Assembly (NCBI GenBank): GCA_902580265.1
Contig: CACHJY010000004.1
Span: forward strand, 12,050 to 76,049
Length of the DNA: 64,000 bases
Source of the DNA: an uncultured Alphaproteobacteria bacterium
Lineage (GTDB): Bacteria > Pseudomonadota > Alphaproteobacteria > Rhodobacterales > Rhodobacteraceae
Direction of reading: 5' to 3'
Shown here: positions 34,981 through 43,283 of the stretch, piece by piece
How positions within the stretch are numbered: the first letter of the stretch is position 1
Layout of the letters: the number at the start of each line of letters is the position of its first letter
Translations under genes and position numbers: made by a program
The notes under the pieces: model-generated
The model's database searches: none
What the model saw: only the letters and a program-made list of their open reading frames with translations
What the model was told of the DNA's origin: nothing

Positions 34981-35985
34981 TCAAAGATTTGTTTTGAAAA
35001 ATTTAGGAAGATTTTCTTCATAAATTTCGGATTGTGTTAGTACACCCTCTGTATGGTCCGCTCCTTCTAATGGGAAGAATATTATTTTACCATCTATACT
35101 CTTCACATATTCAACTAATTGCTCGGAGTGAAAGAAAGGCACTCTAGTGTCTTTTGTCCCATGAAAAACTAGCAGTGGCCTATCCTGCAGGTTATTAAGC
35201 GCTTCTTTAGGCAAATTTTTATCAAAGAAAATACCGTGAAATTTAGCTGCAAAAATTGCAAGCTGCCAAGTAAACCCAGGCACACCATGGTATTCTAACT
35301 CATGTTGAACAATAGAGTCCCAATCAAAAACTCCACTATCGAGTGAAAATGCTCCAAGATCTTTTCTATTTTTTATCAAAAAGAAAGTACCCAGACCTCC
35401 TCCTGAAACCGCATGAATTCCAATGTTTCTCTCAGGTATTCCTTTTTTGTCGATAAGATACTTAATAGCTGCATCAACATCTTTCCATTCTTTAATTCCT
35501 GCAAAGTGCCATCCATCTGGACATGAACTTTCTCCATGATTTCTAACATCTATCATTAAAACGTTTAATCCAGAATTCGCAATTATATTTGCTGGTATCA
35601 ATTGGTTAAATTGTTTCTTTGAACCATTAATGCCATGAACAATAATAACAGTTCGCTTTTCGCTTTCTTTATCAGCTGGAATCCACCAAGAACTAATATC
35701 TATCCCATCTTCTGTATTTTCAATTATTATGCTTTCGTACTTTTTGTGCTTTAGGTACCACTGCGAAAGGTCTGTATCCACAAGTTTTGACCATCTCTCA
35801 CCTCTGAATGGACCTTGGTCTTTCGCATTTGTAACAAACTTTATAGGATTATTAGCTTCTACTTTTTCATGGTTTGAACATGAAACTGGCAAGGCTTGCC
35901 AAAGTATAAATTCCCCCACGGCCAGGCATACAATGAATATTGAGATCAAAAGAAAGAAAGTATATTTCGCTATTGAAAACTTCAT
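34981..35985 (-). CDS. Membrane-anchored alpha/beta hydrolase
   Basis: A 334-residue hydrolase. Residues about 9-31 are one membrane segment (TFFLLISIFIVCLAVGEFILW), so the enzyme is probably anchored and faces the periplasm. The nucleophile elbow is A-V-S194-G-G (GIHAVSGGGLG), the oxyanion loop HGING near 117, the acid D277 in HGTKDTRVP and the base histidine in GADHTEG near 310. Such proteins are esterases, peptidases or thioesterases; the substrate is unknown. It starts the three-gene minus-strand unit, opposite the acyl-CoA dehydrogenase. Confidence 0.87.
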   Translation of the reverse strand: MKFSIAKYTFFLLISIFIVCLAVGEFILWQALPVSCSNHEKVEANNPIKFVTNAKDQGPFRGERWSKLVDTDLSQWYLKHKKYESIIIENTEDGIDISSWWIPADKESEKRTVIIVHGINGSKKQFNQLIPANIIANSGLNVLMIDVRNHGESSCPDGWHFAGIKEWKDVDAAIKYLIDKKGIPERNIGIHAVSGGGLGTFFLIKNRKDLGAFSLDSGVFDWDSIVQHELEYHGVPGFTWQLAIFAAKFHGIFFDKNLPKEALNNLQDRPLLVFHGTKDTRVPFFHSEQLVEYVKSIDGKIIFFPLEGADHTEGVLTQSEIYEENLPKFFKTNL

Positions 35986-36101
35986 AAATACATGTTGGGG
36001 GAGAAAACCTCAAATATCTACAAAAAAGTTCAAAATTTAGATGTTCACAAAATTTTTTTTGTAGTAGCATTTTTGCATATTAATTATTATGAGGAACTTT
36101 G

Positions 36102-37265
36102 ATGACATTATTCACCCCGACTTCTAAATGGCAAATGGAAGAACACCAATTATTTACAGATAGTGTAAAAAAATTTTTTATAGACGAAGTAAAGCCCAAT
36201 CTAGAGGAATGGGGTAAAAAACAACAAGTCGACAGGGTCTTATGGAATAAAGCAGGTGATGCAGGAATTTTAGGAAGCTCAATACCCGAAGAATTCGGTG
36301 GCTTTGGCGGCGATTTAGGCTTTGATGCTATCACTTTATACGAACTTGGAAGAACAGCGGGTGACTCCGGTAGCTGGGGATATGCAATTCAATCAATAGT
36401 TGTTCATTACATCAACGCGTATGGGACCGATGAACAGAAAAAAAGATGGCTTCCTAAACTATCAACAGGTGAATATGTTGCTTCTCTAGCCATGACCGAA
36501 CCCAGCACTGGATCAGATGTTCAGGCAATTAAAACAACGGCAGAAAAAGATGGAAATCAGTACCGAATTAATGGATCAAAAATATTCATAACAAATGGTG
36601 GCTCAGCGGATCTCATCGTTTTAGCGGCAAAGACAAATAAAAACGAGAAATCGAAAGGTGTGTCGTTAGTAGTCGTTGAGACAAAAGACCTCGAAGGATT
36701 CTCAAGAGGAAAACCTCTGAAGAAACTGGGTCAAAAAGGTAATGACACATGTGAATTATTTTTTGAAGATGTCAAGGTTCCTTTAACAAATTTACTCGGA
36801 AGTGAAGAAGGCCAAGGTTTTTATCAATTGATGAAACAATTGCCATGGGAAAGATTAGCAATTGGTATAGGCGCTCTGGGAAACATAGACTTTGCACTTG
36901 AAGAGACAATCAAATATGTAAAAGATAGGAAAGCCTTTGATAAACGAATTATGGATTTTCAAAATACTCGTTTTCAACTCGCTGAAATGAAAACTAAAGC
37001 TGAGGTTCTCAGGTCCTTTATTAATGATTGTGTCGATAGGGTTAAGCAGGGTTCTCTTGATGCTGCTACGGCTTCAATGGCAAAATACTGGGGAAGCCAA
37101 ACACAAAATGAGATTATGGATGGATGTTTGCAGCTTCATGGTGGATATGGTTTTATAATGGAATACCCTATCGCTCGAATGTACGCCGATGCCCGTGTAC
37201 AGTCGATCTATGGAGGGACTAATGAAATCATGAAGGAATTAATTGCCAGATCATTGGACGACTAA
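36102..37265 (+). CDS. Acyl-CoA dehydrogenase
   Basis: A 387-residue flavoprotein (standard size) that makes a trans-2-enoyl-CoA and passes electrons to ETF. Landmarks in order: helical N-domain, AMTEPSTGSDVQAIKT (flavin binding), INGSKIFITNGGSADLIV (beta domain), the C-terminal helices with QLHGGYGFIMEYP and the base-region GGTNEIMKELIAR, where Glu of TNE is the probable catalytic base. The ATG at 36102 has GAGGAA 5-6 bases before it; the TTG one codon earlier is not needed. It opens a four-gene plus-strand unit with the AMACR-like gene 5 bases on. Confidence 0.93.
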   Translation: MTLFTPTSKWQMEEHQLFTDSVKKFFIDEVKPNLEEWGKKQQVDRVLWNKAGDAGILGSSIPEEFGGFGGDLGFDAITLYELGRTAGDSGSWGYAIQSIVVHYINAYGTDEQKKRWLPKLSTGEYVASLAMTEPSTGSDVQAIKTTAEKDGNQYRINGSKIFITNGGSADLIVLAAKTNKNEKSKGVSLVVVETKDLEGFSRGKPLKKLGQKGNDTCELFFEDVKVPLTNLLGSEEGQGFYQLMKQLPWERLAIGIGALGNIDFALEETIKYVKDRKAFDKRIMDFQNTRFQLAEMKTKAEVLRSFINDCVDRVKQGSLDAATASMAKYWGSQTQNEIMDGCLQLHGGYGFIMEYPIARMYADARVQSIYGGTNEIMKELIARSLDD

Positions 37266-37270
37266 TTAGA

Positions 37271-38380
37271 ATGACGGATCAGAACAACACTGGTGGACCT
37301 TTATCCGGTTTAAAAGTGGTTGAATTCGATGGACTTGGACCAACTCCGTTTTCTGCTATGCAGTTAGCAGATATGGGTGCCAATGTAATTAGGATTGCCC
37401 GAAAAACAGGTACCCAGGCTGCCAATCAATTTACTGATGTTGTTATTAGGAATAGATCTTATATAGAGCTAGACCTTAAGGATGTTAATGACATCGCTAT
37501 TGCGAAGAAAATTGTATCCCATTCTGACATATTAGTAGAAGGGTTTCGACCAGGCGTTATGGAAAGATTGGGCTTAGGGCCTTCTGAGATGCTTTCAGCA
37601 AACAAAAAGCTTGTTTATGGAAGAATGACAGGATGGGGTCAGAAAGGCCCTCTTAGTAACACAGCAGGTCATGATATTAATTATATTTCTATATCCGGTG
37701 CACTTCACGCCATTGGAACCAAAGATACTCCAATAGCACCACTGAATCTTTTGGGAGATTTTGCAGCAGGTTCAATGTATTTAGTTTTTGGAATCCTATG
37801 TGCAGTTTTACACGCAAAGCAAACTGGTCAGGGTCAAGTCGTCGATGGGTCCATCGTGGACGGAACTGCCAATTTGATGGCAATGATGTATTCTATGTTC
37901 AATTTTAATCAATGGGAAGATAGACGAGATATTAATCTTCTTGATGGAGGTGCGCCTTTTTACACAACTTATGGAACTTCTGATCGTCGGCATATTTCAG
38001 TTGGTGCTATCGAAGATAAGTTTTACCTAGAGTTTATTACGAAACTTGATTTAAAACTTGATGAACTTCCAAACAGAGCAGATAAGTCTAATTGGCCGAC
38101 GCTAAAAGATATATTTCAAGAAATTATCAAGACAAAAACTATGAGAGAATGGGAGGATATTTACTTTGGGACAGACGCATGCGTTGCTCCTGTTTTAAAC
38201 TTTGAGGAAGCTTTTGTTGATCCTCACAATAAATACCGGGGAATTTTTCCTGAGGCTTTTAATATTATTCAGCCAAAACCGGCGCCCGATCTATCCGTAA
38301 CTCCAGCACCAAAAATTACCGATAAGCACAAAATTAAATTGACTGAAGCCGAGGTTTTTAGCCAGTGGGGTATTAATTAA
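37271..38380 (+). CDS. Alpha-methylacyl-CoA racemase (CaiB/BaiF family III)
   Basis: A 369-residue family III CoA-transferase-fold protein. The catalytic signature of alpha-methylacyl-CoA racemases is kept: H134 in TAGHDINYIS, D163 in LLGDFAAGS, and a Glu in GAIEDKFY, matching the H-D-E set of the Mycobacterium enzyme. It would interconvert 2R- and 2S-methylacyl-CoAs so that acyl-CoA dehydrogenase can act on branched chains. The gene is 5 bases after the dehydrogenase gene, which fits that role. A plain CoA-transferase is less likely given the HDINY signature. Confidence 0.88.
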   Translation: MTDQNNTGGPLSGLKVVEFDGLGPTPFSAMQLADMGANVIRIARKTGTQAANQFTDVVIRNRSYIELDLKDVNDIAIAKKIVSHSDILVEGFRPGVMERLGLGPSEMLSANKKLVYGRMTGWGQKGPLSNTAGHDINYISISGALHAIGTKDTPIAPLNLLGDFAAGSMYLVFGILCAVLHAKQTGQGQVVDGSIVDGTANLMAMMYSMFNFNQWEDRRDINLLDGGAPFYTTYGTSDRRHISVGAIEDKFYLEFITKLDLKLDELPNRADKSNWPTLKDIFQEIIKTKTMREWEDIYFGTDACVAPVLNFEEAFVDPHNKYRGIFPEAFNIIQPKPAPDLSVTPAPKITDKHKIKLTEAEVFSQWGIN

Positions 38381-38381
38381 A

Positions 38382-39071
38382 ATGTATGTTTCAGAGGCCG
38401 TAAAATCACGATTTTCTTGCAGAGCTTTTACTGAGAAGCCTGTTTCCATTGAATTAATCAAGGAAATTTTAGATGTCGCTAAACAAGCTCCATCGGGGGG
38501 CAACCTGCAGCCATGGCATATTCATGCGATATCAGGAAAAAAACTCGGTCAGATAGTTTCGGATATAGAATCTAAAATAGCAGACATGCCTATGGGGGAA
38601 AAAACAGAATATGACGTATATCCACCAAACCTTTGGGACCCTTATAGAAGTCGACGCTTTAAATGTGGCGAAGATTTATACAAAAGCATTAATATACCAA
38701 GGGAGGATAAGAGCGCACGGTTAAACCAATTGGCTAAAAATTTTCGTTTTTTTGGTGCGCCTGTCGGGCTATTTATTTACATCGATAGAAAGATGGGAGC
38801 TCCCCAATGGTCAGATGTTGGAATGTTTCTGCAAACTGTAATGTTAATAGCGAGAGAAAAAGGCTTACATAGTTGTGCTCAGGAGGCGTGGGCGATGTGG
38901 CACTCCACTGTAAATAAACACCTTGTAGTTGATAACAATTTTATGCTCTTTTGCGGAATGGGTATCGGGTATGCTGATGAGAATCATCCTATTAACTCAT
39001 GGAGAACCGACCGTGAAGCAGTCGACGATTTTACTACATTTTATGGCTTTGAAAATGATATAGTAAAATAA
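38382..39071 (+). CDS. Nitroreductase-family flavoprotein
   Basis: A 229-residue FMN enzyme of the nitroreductase superfamily. The N-terminal FMN phosphate motif SRFSCRAFTEKP (near 10), PSGGNLQPWHIHAI (near 38) and the C-terminal GMGIGYADENHPIN (near 190) are the classical landmarks. These enzymes reduce nitro groups, quinones or dehydrogenate other compounds with NAD(P)H. It starts 1 base after the AMACR stop in an acyl-CoA gene unit, so it may act on a CoA-pathway intermediate (inference). Confidence 0.92.
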   Translation: MYVSEAVKSRFSCRAFTEKPVSIELIKEILDVAKQAPSGGNLQPWHIHAISGKKLGQIVSDIESKIADMPMGEKTEYDVYPPNLWDPYRSRRFKCGEDLYKSINIPREDKSARLNQLAKNFRFFGAPVGLFIYIDRKMGAPQWSDVGMFLQTVMLIAREKGLHSCAQEAWAMWHSTVNKHLVVDNNFMLFCGMGIGYADENHPINSWRTDREAVDDFTTFYGFENDIVK

Positions 39072-39081
39072 TAACCTCGTT

Positions 39082-40008
39082 ATGAAATCAATGAAGTTAC
39101 AACAAACAATAGAAGACCTCAAAGCAGGCGACAGGCTAGCTTTATCAAAATTCTTAACTCATGTAGAGACCAGTGATAATCCAATTGAATTGGTCTTAAA
39201 GCTTTATAATAAAGTAGACCGTACAACACCAATAATAGGAGTAACTGGCTTCCCAGGGGCAGGCAAATCGAGTTTGATAAATAGCTTCATAAGCATCCTT
39301 AGATCGAAAGAAAAGAAAATTGGCGTGATTGCTGTCGACCCGAGCAGTTTAATTTCTGGAGGCTCGCTTCTCGGTGATAGGACTAGAATGGAACAGCATT
39401 CTTCAGATGACAATGTCTTTATAAGGTCAATATCATCGGAGGGTGCATTGGGTGGAATATCTCATAAAAGTTTTCTTCTATCACTAGTTATGGCCACCTT
39501 CGACTTTGATTTTATTTTTGTTGAGACTGTTGGGATTGGGCAATCTGAATCAGATATTACGAAACTAGCAGATTTCTCAATTCTTACGTTAGCCCCTGGA
39601 CTTGGAGATAGTATCCAGGCGATGAAAGGTGGAGTTTTGGAAATAGTGGATTTAATTTTAGTCAATAAATCCGACAAACCAGAATCCTCACAAACATTTC
39701 ACCAATTAAAGTCTATAATTGATATGGCTCAGGCTACAGGTGGTAAACATATCAAAATATTGATTACTAATGAAAAAGACCGGAAAGAAAATACTAAAAT
39801 AATCAGCCACATTGAAAACTTTGTAGAAAAAAGATTGAAATTAGGGAAAAACAAAGAAAGTCATTTATGGTTCGTTCGTCAAATACTTTATGAGAAAATA
39901 GAAAAGAGCCTAGCTGATCAAAAAATACTTGAGAAGTTAAATGAAGAAACCTTCAATGAAAAAGATATTGGTGAAATTGTTAAATATATTATTAATGATT
40001 TAAGATAA
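39082..40008 (+). CDS. meaB: MeaB/ArgK GTPase, chaperone of methylmalonyl-CoA-mutase-type enzymes
   Basis: A 308-residue G3E GTPase. Walker A GFPGAGKSS lies near residue 56, the switch region follows VIAVDPSSLISGGSLLGDRTRM, and the base-specificity motif is VNKSDKP near 195. MeaB guards B12-dependent acyl-CoA mutases by GTP-driven cofactor loading. No mutase gene is in the window, so the client must lie elsewhere. It closes the ACAD-AMACR-nitroreductase unit, pointing to branched or odd-chain acid metabolism via a mutase. The gene is convergent with the nitrile hydratase activator, with 7 bases between. Confidence 0.93.
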   Translation: MKSMKLQQTIEDLKAGDRLALSKFLTHVETSDNPIELVLKLYNKVDRTTPIIGVTGFPGAGKSSLINSFISILRSKEKKIGVIAVDPSSLISGGSLLGDRTRMEQHSSDDNVFIRSISSEGALGGISHKSFLLSLVMATFDFDFIFVETVGIGQSESDITKLADFSILTLAPGLGDSIQAMKGGVLEIVDLILVNKSDKPESSQTFHQLKSIIDMAQATGGKHIKILITNEKDRKENTKIISHIENFVEKRLKLGKNKESHLWFVRQILYEKIEKSLADQKILEKLNEETFNEKDIGEIVKYIINDLR

Positions 40009-40015
40009 CTATATC

Positions 40016-40330
40016 TTAATGGTGGTCACCTCGGAGATGCTTAATTTGGGACAAAACTTCTCTTTTCAAATCATCCCGATAAGTCATTTCTTTACTTAAA
40101 ATCAATTCTTCCAGTGCTTCAAGCCAACTACCATAATAATAATCTAAATCATCTGCCATACTCACTTTCTTGTCCTTTAGCTTATTACTCAGCTTGGCAG
40201 TCCAAATTGGCCAGTCGAAAATTTTTTTTTCATACAAAGAAATTGTAAGTACAAATAACTCACAATGCCATGGCGCAGAAAAAACTTCGTTGCCATCAGG
40301 TAGTGGTATTGGTTTATCACTTGAATTTTT
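40016..40330 (-). CDS. Nitrile hydratase activator (P14K/NhlE-like)
   Basis: A small protein of about 104 residues of the nitrile hydratase accessory family. The family start pattern PLPDGNEVFSAPWHCELFVLTISLYE is plain, as is YYGSWLEALEELI. Such proteins bind the alpha subunit and help insert cobalt and oxidise the active-site cysteines. The TTG at 40330 overlaps the beta gene by 14 bases; the longer frame starts at TTG 40354 but that would use beta-coding residues. GGGAAAG lies 7 bases before the TTG. It ends the aroQ-nitrile hydratase unit. Confidence 0.8.
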   Translation of the reverse strand, partial: KNSSDKPIPLPDGNEVFSAPWHCELFVLTISLYEKKIFDWPIWTAKLSNKLKDKKVSMADDLDYYYGSWLEALEELILSKEMTYRDDLKREVLSQIKHLRGDHH

Positions 40331-40985
40331 CAAGATAACTTTCCCATAAATCAACTACAACTGTATCCTCATCATGCTCACATTTATCCCATAAATCTTG
40401 GCTGTTAAATTCAACTGAGTAGAGCGCTTCCGGACTTTCTCCCAAAAAATGTGCGTTTGTGTCTGGTAATACATGGCTACCGTGATAGGCAATGACCTTG
40501 CCAGCCATTCCCTTTACATAGTCGGGAAGTCTTGTATGACCTCTTTCAACTCTTGTATTGATATTATTTGTTCTTACGGACACAGTCTCTCCTAATTTGA
40601 ATTTTTTCTCTTGAGTACTGTCTCTCTTGGTTGGTCCCCCCATATGCAATAATTTTTTTACATTTTTTGCTTCCAAAACGCGAAAAGAGCTTTTTTTAAA
40701 ATCGCCTCCAAAGTCTTTCGCATCTTTAATAATACCGTTTTCACCCAATAAGTTGATCAGACCAGCAAGCCATTTTTCAAAATAACCAAATTGTAGATAG
40801 TCTTTTGGCTCCAAAGACTCACGCGCGTAGCGAGATCTATCCAAATTCCATAAACTTGAAAAACCCAACGCTAAAGTTATAGCGAAAACATCCTTTTCCC
40901 AATCTGCCTTAAATTTTAAGTCACTTGAAATTGTATCAATTCTTCGTTGGTCAAGCCGACCACCCATGTCATGTGCCTTAGACAT
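40317..40985 (-). CDS. nthB: Nitrile hydratase beta subunit
   Basis: A 222-residue beta subunit. The family N-terminus (AHDMGGRLD near 4-12), the central helices (FGYFEKWLAGLINLL) and the C-terminal SH3-like barrel (RGHTRLPDYVKGMAGKVIAYHGSHVLPDTNAH; YSVEFNSQDLW) are all seen. It forms the tetramer with alpha and shapes the active site. The start overlaps the last base of the alpha stop codon. Length is near the usual 215-235. Confidence 0.95.
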   Translation of the reverse strand: MSKAHDMGGRLDQRRIDTISSDLKFKADWEKDVFAITLALGFSSLWNLDRSRYARESLEPKDYLQFGYFEKWLAGLINLLGENGIIKDAKDFGGDFKKSSFRVLEAKNVKKLLHMGGPTKRDSTQEKKFKLGETVSVRTNNINTRVERGHTRLPDYVKGMAGKVIAYHGSHVLPDTNAHFLGESPEALYSVEFNSQDLWDKCEHDEDTVVVDLWESYLEKFK

Positions 40986-41605
40986 TATTTAGCCGTTGGA
41001 GGCTTTGGAAAGCCTGTCCCTATCATACTATCACGCGTAACCCAACTCACTAATTCATTTTCACTTAATCCCTTAGAACTAGCTGGCTGTTGTGGCAGGA
41101 CAAGATACCGTATCTCTGAAGTCGAGTCCCAAACCTTAACTTTTTTTGATATTGGAAGTTTGACATTAAAGTCGCTTAAAACTGCCCTGGGCTCTCTCAC
41201 TGCTCGACTTCGGTAGGCATCAGACTTATACCAACTTGGTGGTAACCCCAACAAAGGCCACGGATAACAGCTACAAAGAGTACAGACTATAAGATTATGG
41301 ATTGTCTCAGTATTCTCTACCACCACAACATGTTCACCTTGACGACCATTAAGATCCAAATCCTTTAACACCTGCTCCGTATTATCTATTAGATCCGCTT
41401 TAAACTTTTTGTTCGTCCATGCTTTAGCAACTATTTTTGCACCATTTAAGGGGCCTACATTATTCTGGTAGGTATCGAGAATTTCATCCAATGCTTTTTG
41501 ATCAATGAGTCCTTTTTTCTCTAGTATCGACTTTAAAGCTTTAACTCTGGCGTCGGGATTGCTTGGAAACTCTTTGTAAAATTGTCTAATATTGTCTTTT
41601 TTCAT
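40985..41605 (-). CDS. nthA: Nitrile hydratase alpha subunit (Co-type)
   Basis: A 206-residue alpha subunit carrying the metal-binding loop C108-T-L-C111-S-C113 (VCTLCSC). Cobalt enzymes have Thr after the first Cys; iron enzymes have Ser, so this is the cobalt type. The Cys residues are modified to sulfinic and sulfenic acids after metal binding. The enzyme hydrates nitriles to amides. No amidase lies close. Thiocyanate hydrolase gamma subunits share this loop, but the separate alpha and beta organisation favours a nitrile hydratase. The gene follows aroQ after 9 bases. Confidence 0.95.
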   Translation of the reverse strand: MKKDNIRQFYKEFPSNPDARVKALKSILEKKGLIDQKALDEILDTYQNNVGPLNGAKIVAKAWTNKKFKADLIDNTEQVLKDLDLNGRQGEHVVVVENTETIHNLIVCTLCSCYPWPLLGLPPSWYKSDAYRSRAVREPRAVLSDFNVKLPISKKVKVWDSTSEIRYLVLPQQPASSKGLSENELVSWVTRDSMIGTGFPKPPTAK

Positions 41606-41614
41606 ACAAAAAAT

Positions 41615-42055
41615 TTAATCTTTCTGTTGCATCTTTTCTATTGCTTCAATATATCCTTCTAAACCCTTACCCATAATTACATAGTCCGCCCTCAAAGAAA
41701 CATATGAAAATTTCCTAAACTCCTCCCGCTTAGAAATGTCAGATATATGAACTTCAATTACATAACCACTAAAAGAATTTAAGGCGTCAAGGATTGCAAC
41801 TGAAGTATGTGAATATGCAGCAGCATTTATAATTATACCATCTGAGGCATTTATTGCCTCCTGAATGAAAGTCACCAATTCCGATTCGGAATTACTTTGT
41901 TCAAACTTTATATTCATTGAACAAGCTTTGCCTTTACTCACACACATTTCCTCTAAATCTTTAAGAGTTCGAGATCCATATATTTCAGGTTGTCTTGTGC
42001 CAAGCAGGTTAAGATTAGGCCCATTTAAAATTAGTATGTCTCTTCTTGTAGTCAT
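41615..42055 (-). CDS. aroQ: 3-dehydroquinate dehydratase, type II
   Basis: A 146-residue type II enzyme of the shikimate pathway, removing water from 3-dehydroquinate. Motifs ILNGPNLNLLG (residues 8-18) with the catalytic Tyr in PEIYGS, NAAAYSHTSVAI (near 80) and the catalytic His in EVHISDISKREEFR (near 100) are intact. The gene is the first of a four-gene co-oriented unit with nitrile hydratase, divergent from dmdA across a 93-base gap. The usual partners accB and accC are not next to it. Confidence 0.95.
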   Translation of the reverse strand: MTTRRDILILNGPNLNLLGTRQPEIYGSRTLKDLEEMCVSKGKACSMNIKFEQSNSESELVTFIQEAINASDGIIINAAAYSHTSVAILDALNSFSGYVIEVHISDISKREEFRKFSYVSLRADYVIMGKGLEGYIEAIEKMQQKD

Positions 42056-42148
42056 ATTAACAAAATTTCGTCCAATATTATAAAAACCATTGCATAGTTC
42101 TATTAATGATTTATATCAGAATTCGAGTTTGTTTACGATAGGAGAAAA

Positions 42149-43276
42149 GTGTTGCAAGAGAAAATTTTAACTCCAACAAAAAGAATAAGACGCACGCCCT
42201 TCTCTGCTAAAATTGAGGACGAAGTTAAAGGCGTAACAGTTTATAACCATATGATTTTACCAACCATCTTCAAAAGTGCGGAGGAAGACTGCCGACATTT
42301 GAAAAGCGAAGTTCAAGTATGGGATGTGTCCGTGCAAAGACAGGTTGAAATTGTAGGAAAAGACGCTGCAACGCTATTAGAAATCTTAACTCCTAGAAAT
42401 GTAAAGGACATGAACCCAAACAAATGTCTTTACGCTCCAATGGTCAATCAAAATGGGGGTATGATAAATGATCCTGTACTATTAAGAGTAGATGAAGACC
42501 GTTATTGGATTTCTATAGCTGATAGTGATGTGCTGTTATGGGTTTCAGGGATTGCTGCAGCATTAAAATTGAATGTTGAGATATCAGAACCTTCAGTTGC
42601 GCCTCTGGCAATTCAGGGACCTAAATCTAGGCTTCTAATGAAAAAAATATTTGGAAATGAAATGGACTATTTCGGTTACTTTGACCTTAGAAAGCTTAAA
42701 TTTGGTAAACATACCATTAATGTTGCTAGAACTGGGTGGTCTAAACAAGGTGGTTTTGAGATTTATGTTGAAGGAACAGATTATGCTGATGACCTTTGGG
42801 AAGAGTTGTTTTCAAATGGGAAGGATTTTAACGTTAGACCAGGTTGCCCGAACCAAATTGAAAGAATTGAATCTGGCCTTTTATCTTACGGATCCGATAT
42901 GACAATCCAGAATTCTCCTTTTGAGTGCGGTCTTGGAAGGTTTTGTGAGATTGATGCGAATTCAACATGTATTGGTTCCGAAGCCCTGAAAAATATAGCC
43001 AGTCATGGTCCCTCCAAAGTATTGAGATATTTTGACATTAAAGGTGAAAAGGTACCCTTTTGTCATGATCACTGGCCTATATTTAATAATAAAAAAGTGG
43101 GAGAAATAACCTCTGGAATTTTCTCATCGGAGTTCAATACGAATGTTTCCATTGGAATTGTTGATGTTGAGTACGCTGTCGAGGGGACCAAGCTCCAGGT
43201 CCTTATAGATAATAAGTTAAGAGATGCTTTTGTTAAAGAAAGACCCTTTAATTCCAAGCTAAAACCATTTATATGA
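42149..43276 (+). CDS. dmdA: Dimethylsulfoniopropionate demethylase
   Basis: A 375-residue aminomethyltransferase-fold protein that moves a methyl group from DMSP to tetrahydrofolate. It tracks the Pelagibacter DmdA sequence I know along its length: VYNHMILPTIFK (near 31), VQVWDVSVQRQVEI (near 55), CLYAPMVNQNGGMINDP (near 92), DRYWISIADSDVLLW (near 113), ARTGWSKQGGFEIY (near 195) and CPNQIERIESGLLSYGSDMT. This separates it from glycine cleavage GcvT. The start is GTG with GGAG at 42141-42144; the TTG one codon on is also possible. rimO follows after 7 bases. No dmdBCD neighbours. Confidence 0.85.
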   Translation: MLQEKILTPTKRIRRTPFSAKIEDEVKGVTVYNHMILPTIFKSAEEDCRHLKSEVQVWDVSVQRQVEIVGKDAATLLEILTPRNVKDMNPNKCLYAPMVNQNGGMINDPVLLRVDEDRYWISIADSDVLLWVSGIAAALKLNVEISEPSVAPLAIQGPKSRLLMKKIFGNEMDYFGYFDLRKLKFGKHTINVARTGWSKQGGFEIYVEGTDYADDLWEELFSNGKDFNVRPGCPNQIERIESGLLSYGSDMTIQNSPFECGLGRFCEIDANSTCIGSEALKNIASHGPSKVLRYFDIKGEKVPFCHDHWPIFNNKKVGEITSGIFSSEFNTNVSIGIVDVEYAVEGTKLQVLIDNKLRDAFVKERPFNSKLKPFI

Positions 43277-43283
43277 ATACAAT

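Noticed and set aside
40985..41605. Thiocyanate hydrolase gamma subunit.
   Set aside because: The loop is shared, but the partner gene is a normal nitrile hydratase beta subunit with the activator beside it.
42149..43276. GcvT (glycine cleavage T protein).
   Set aside because: No gcvH or gcvP adjacent, and the motifs follow DmdA closely.
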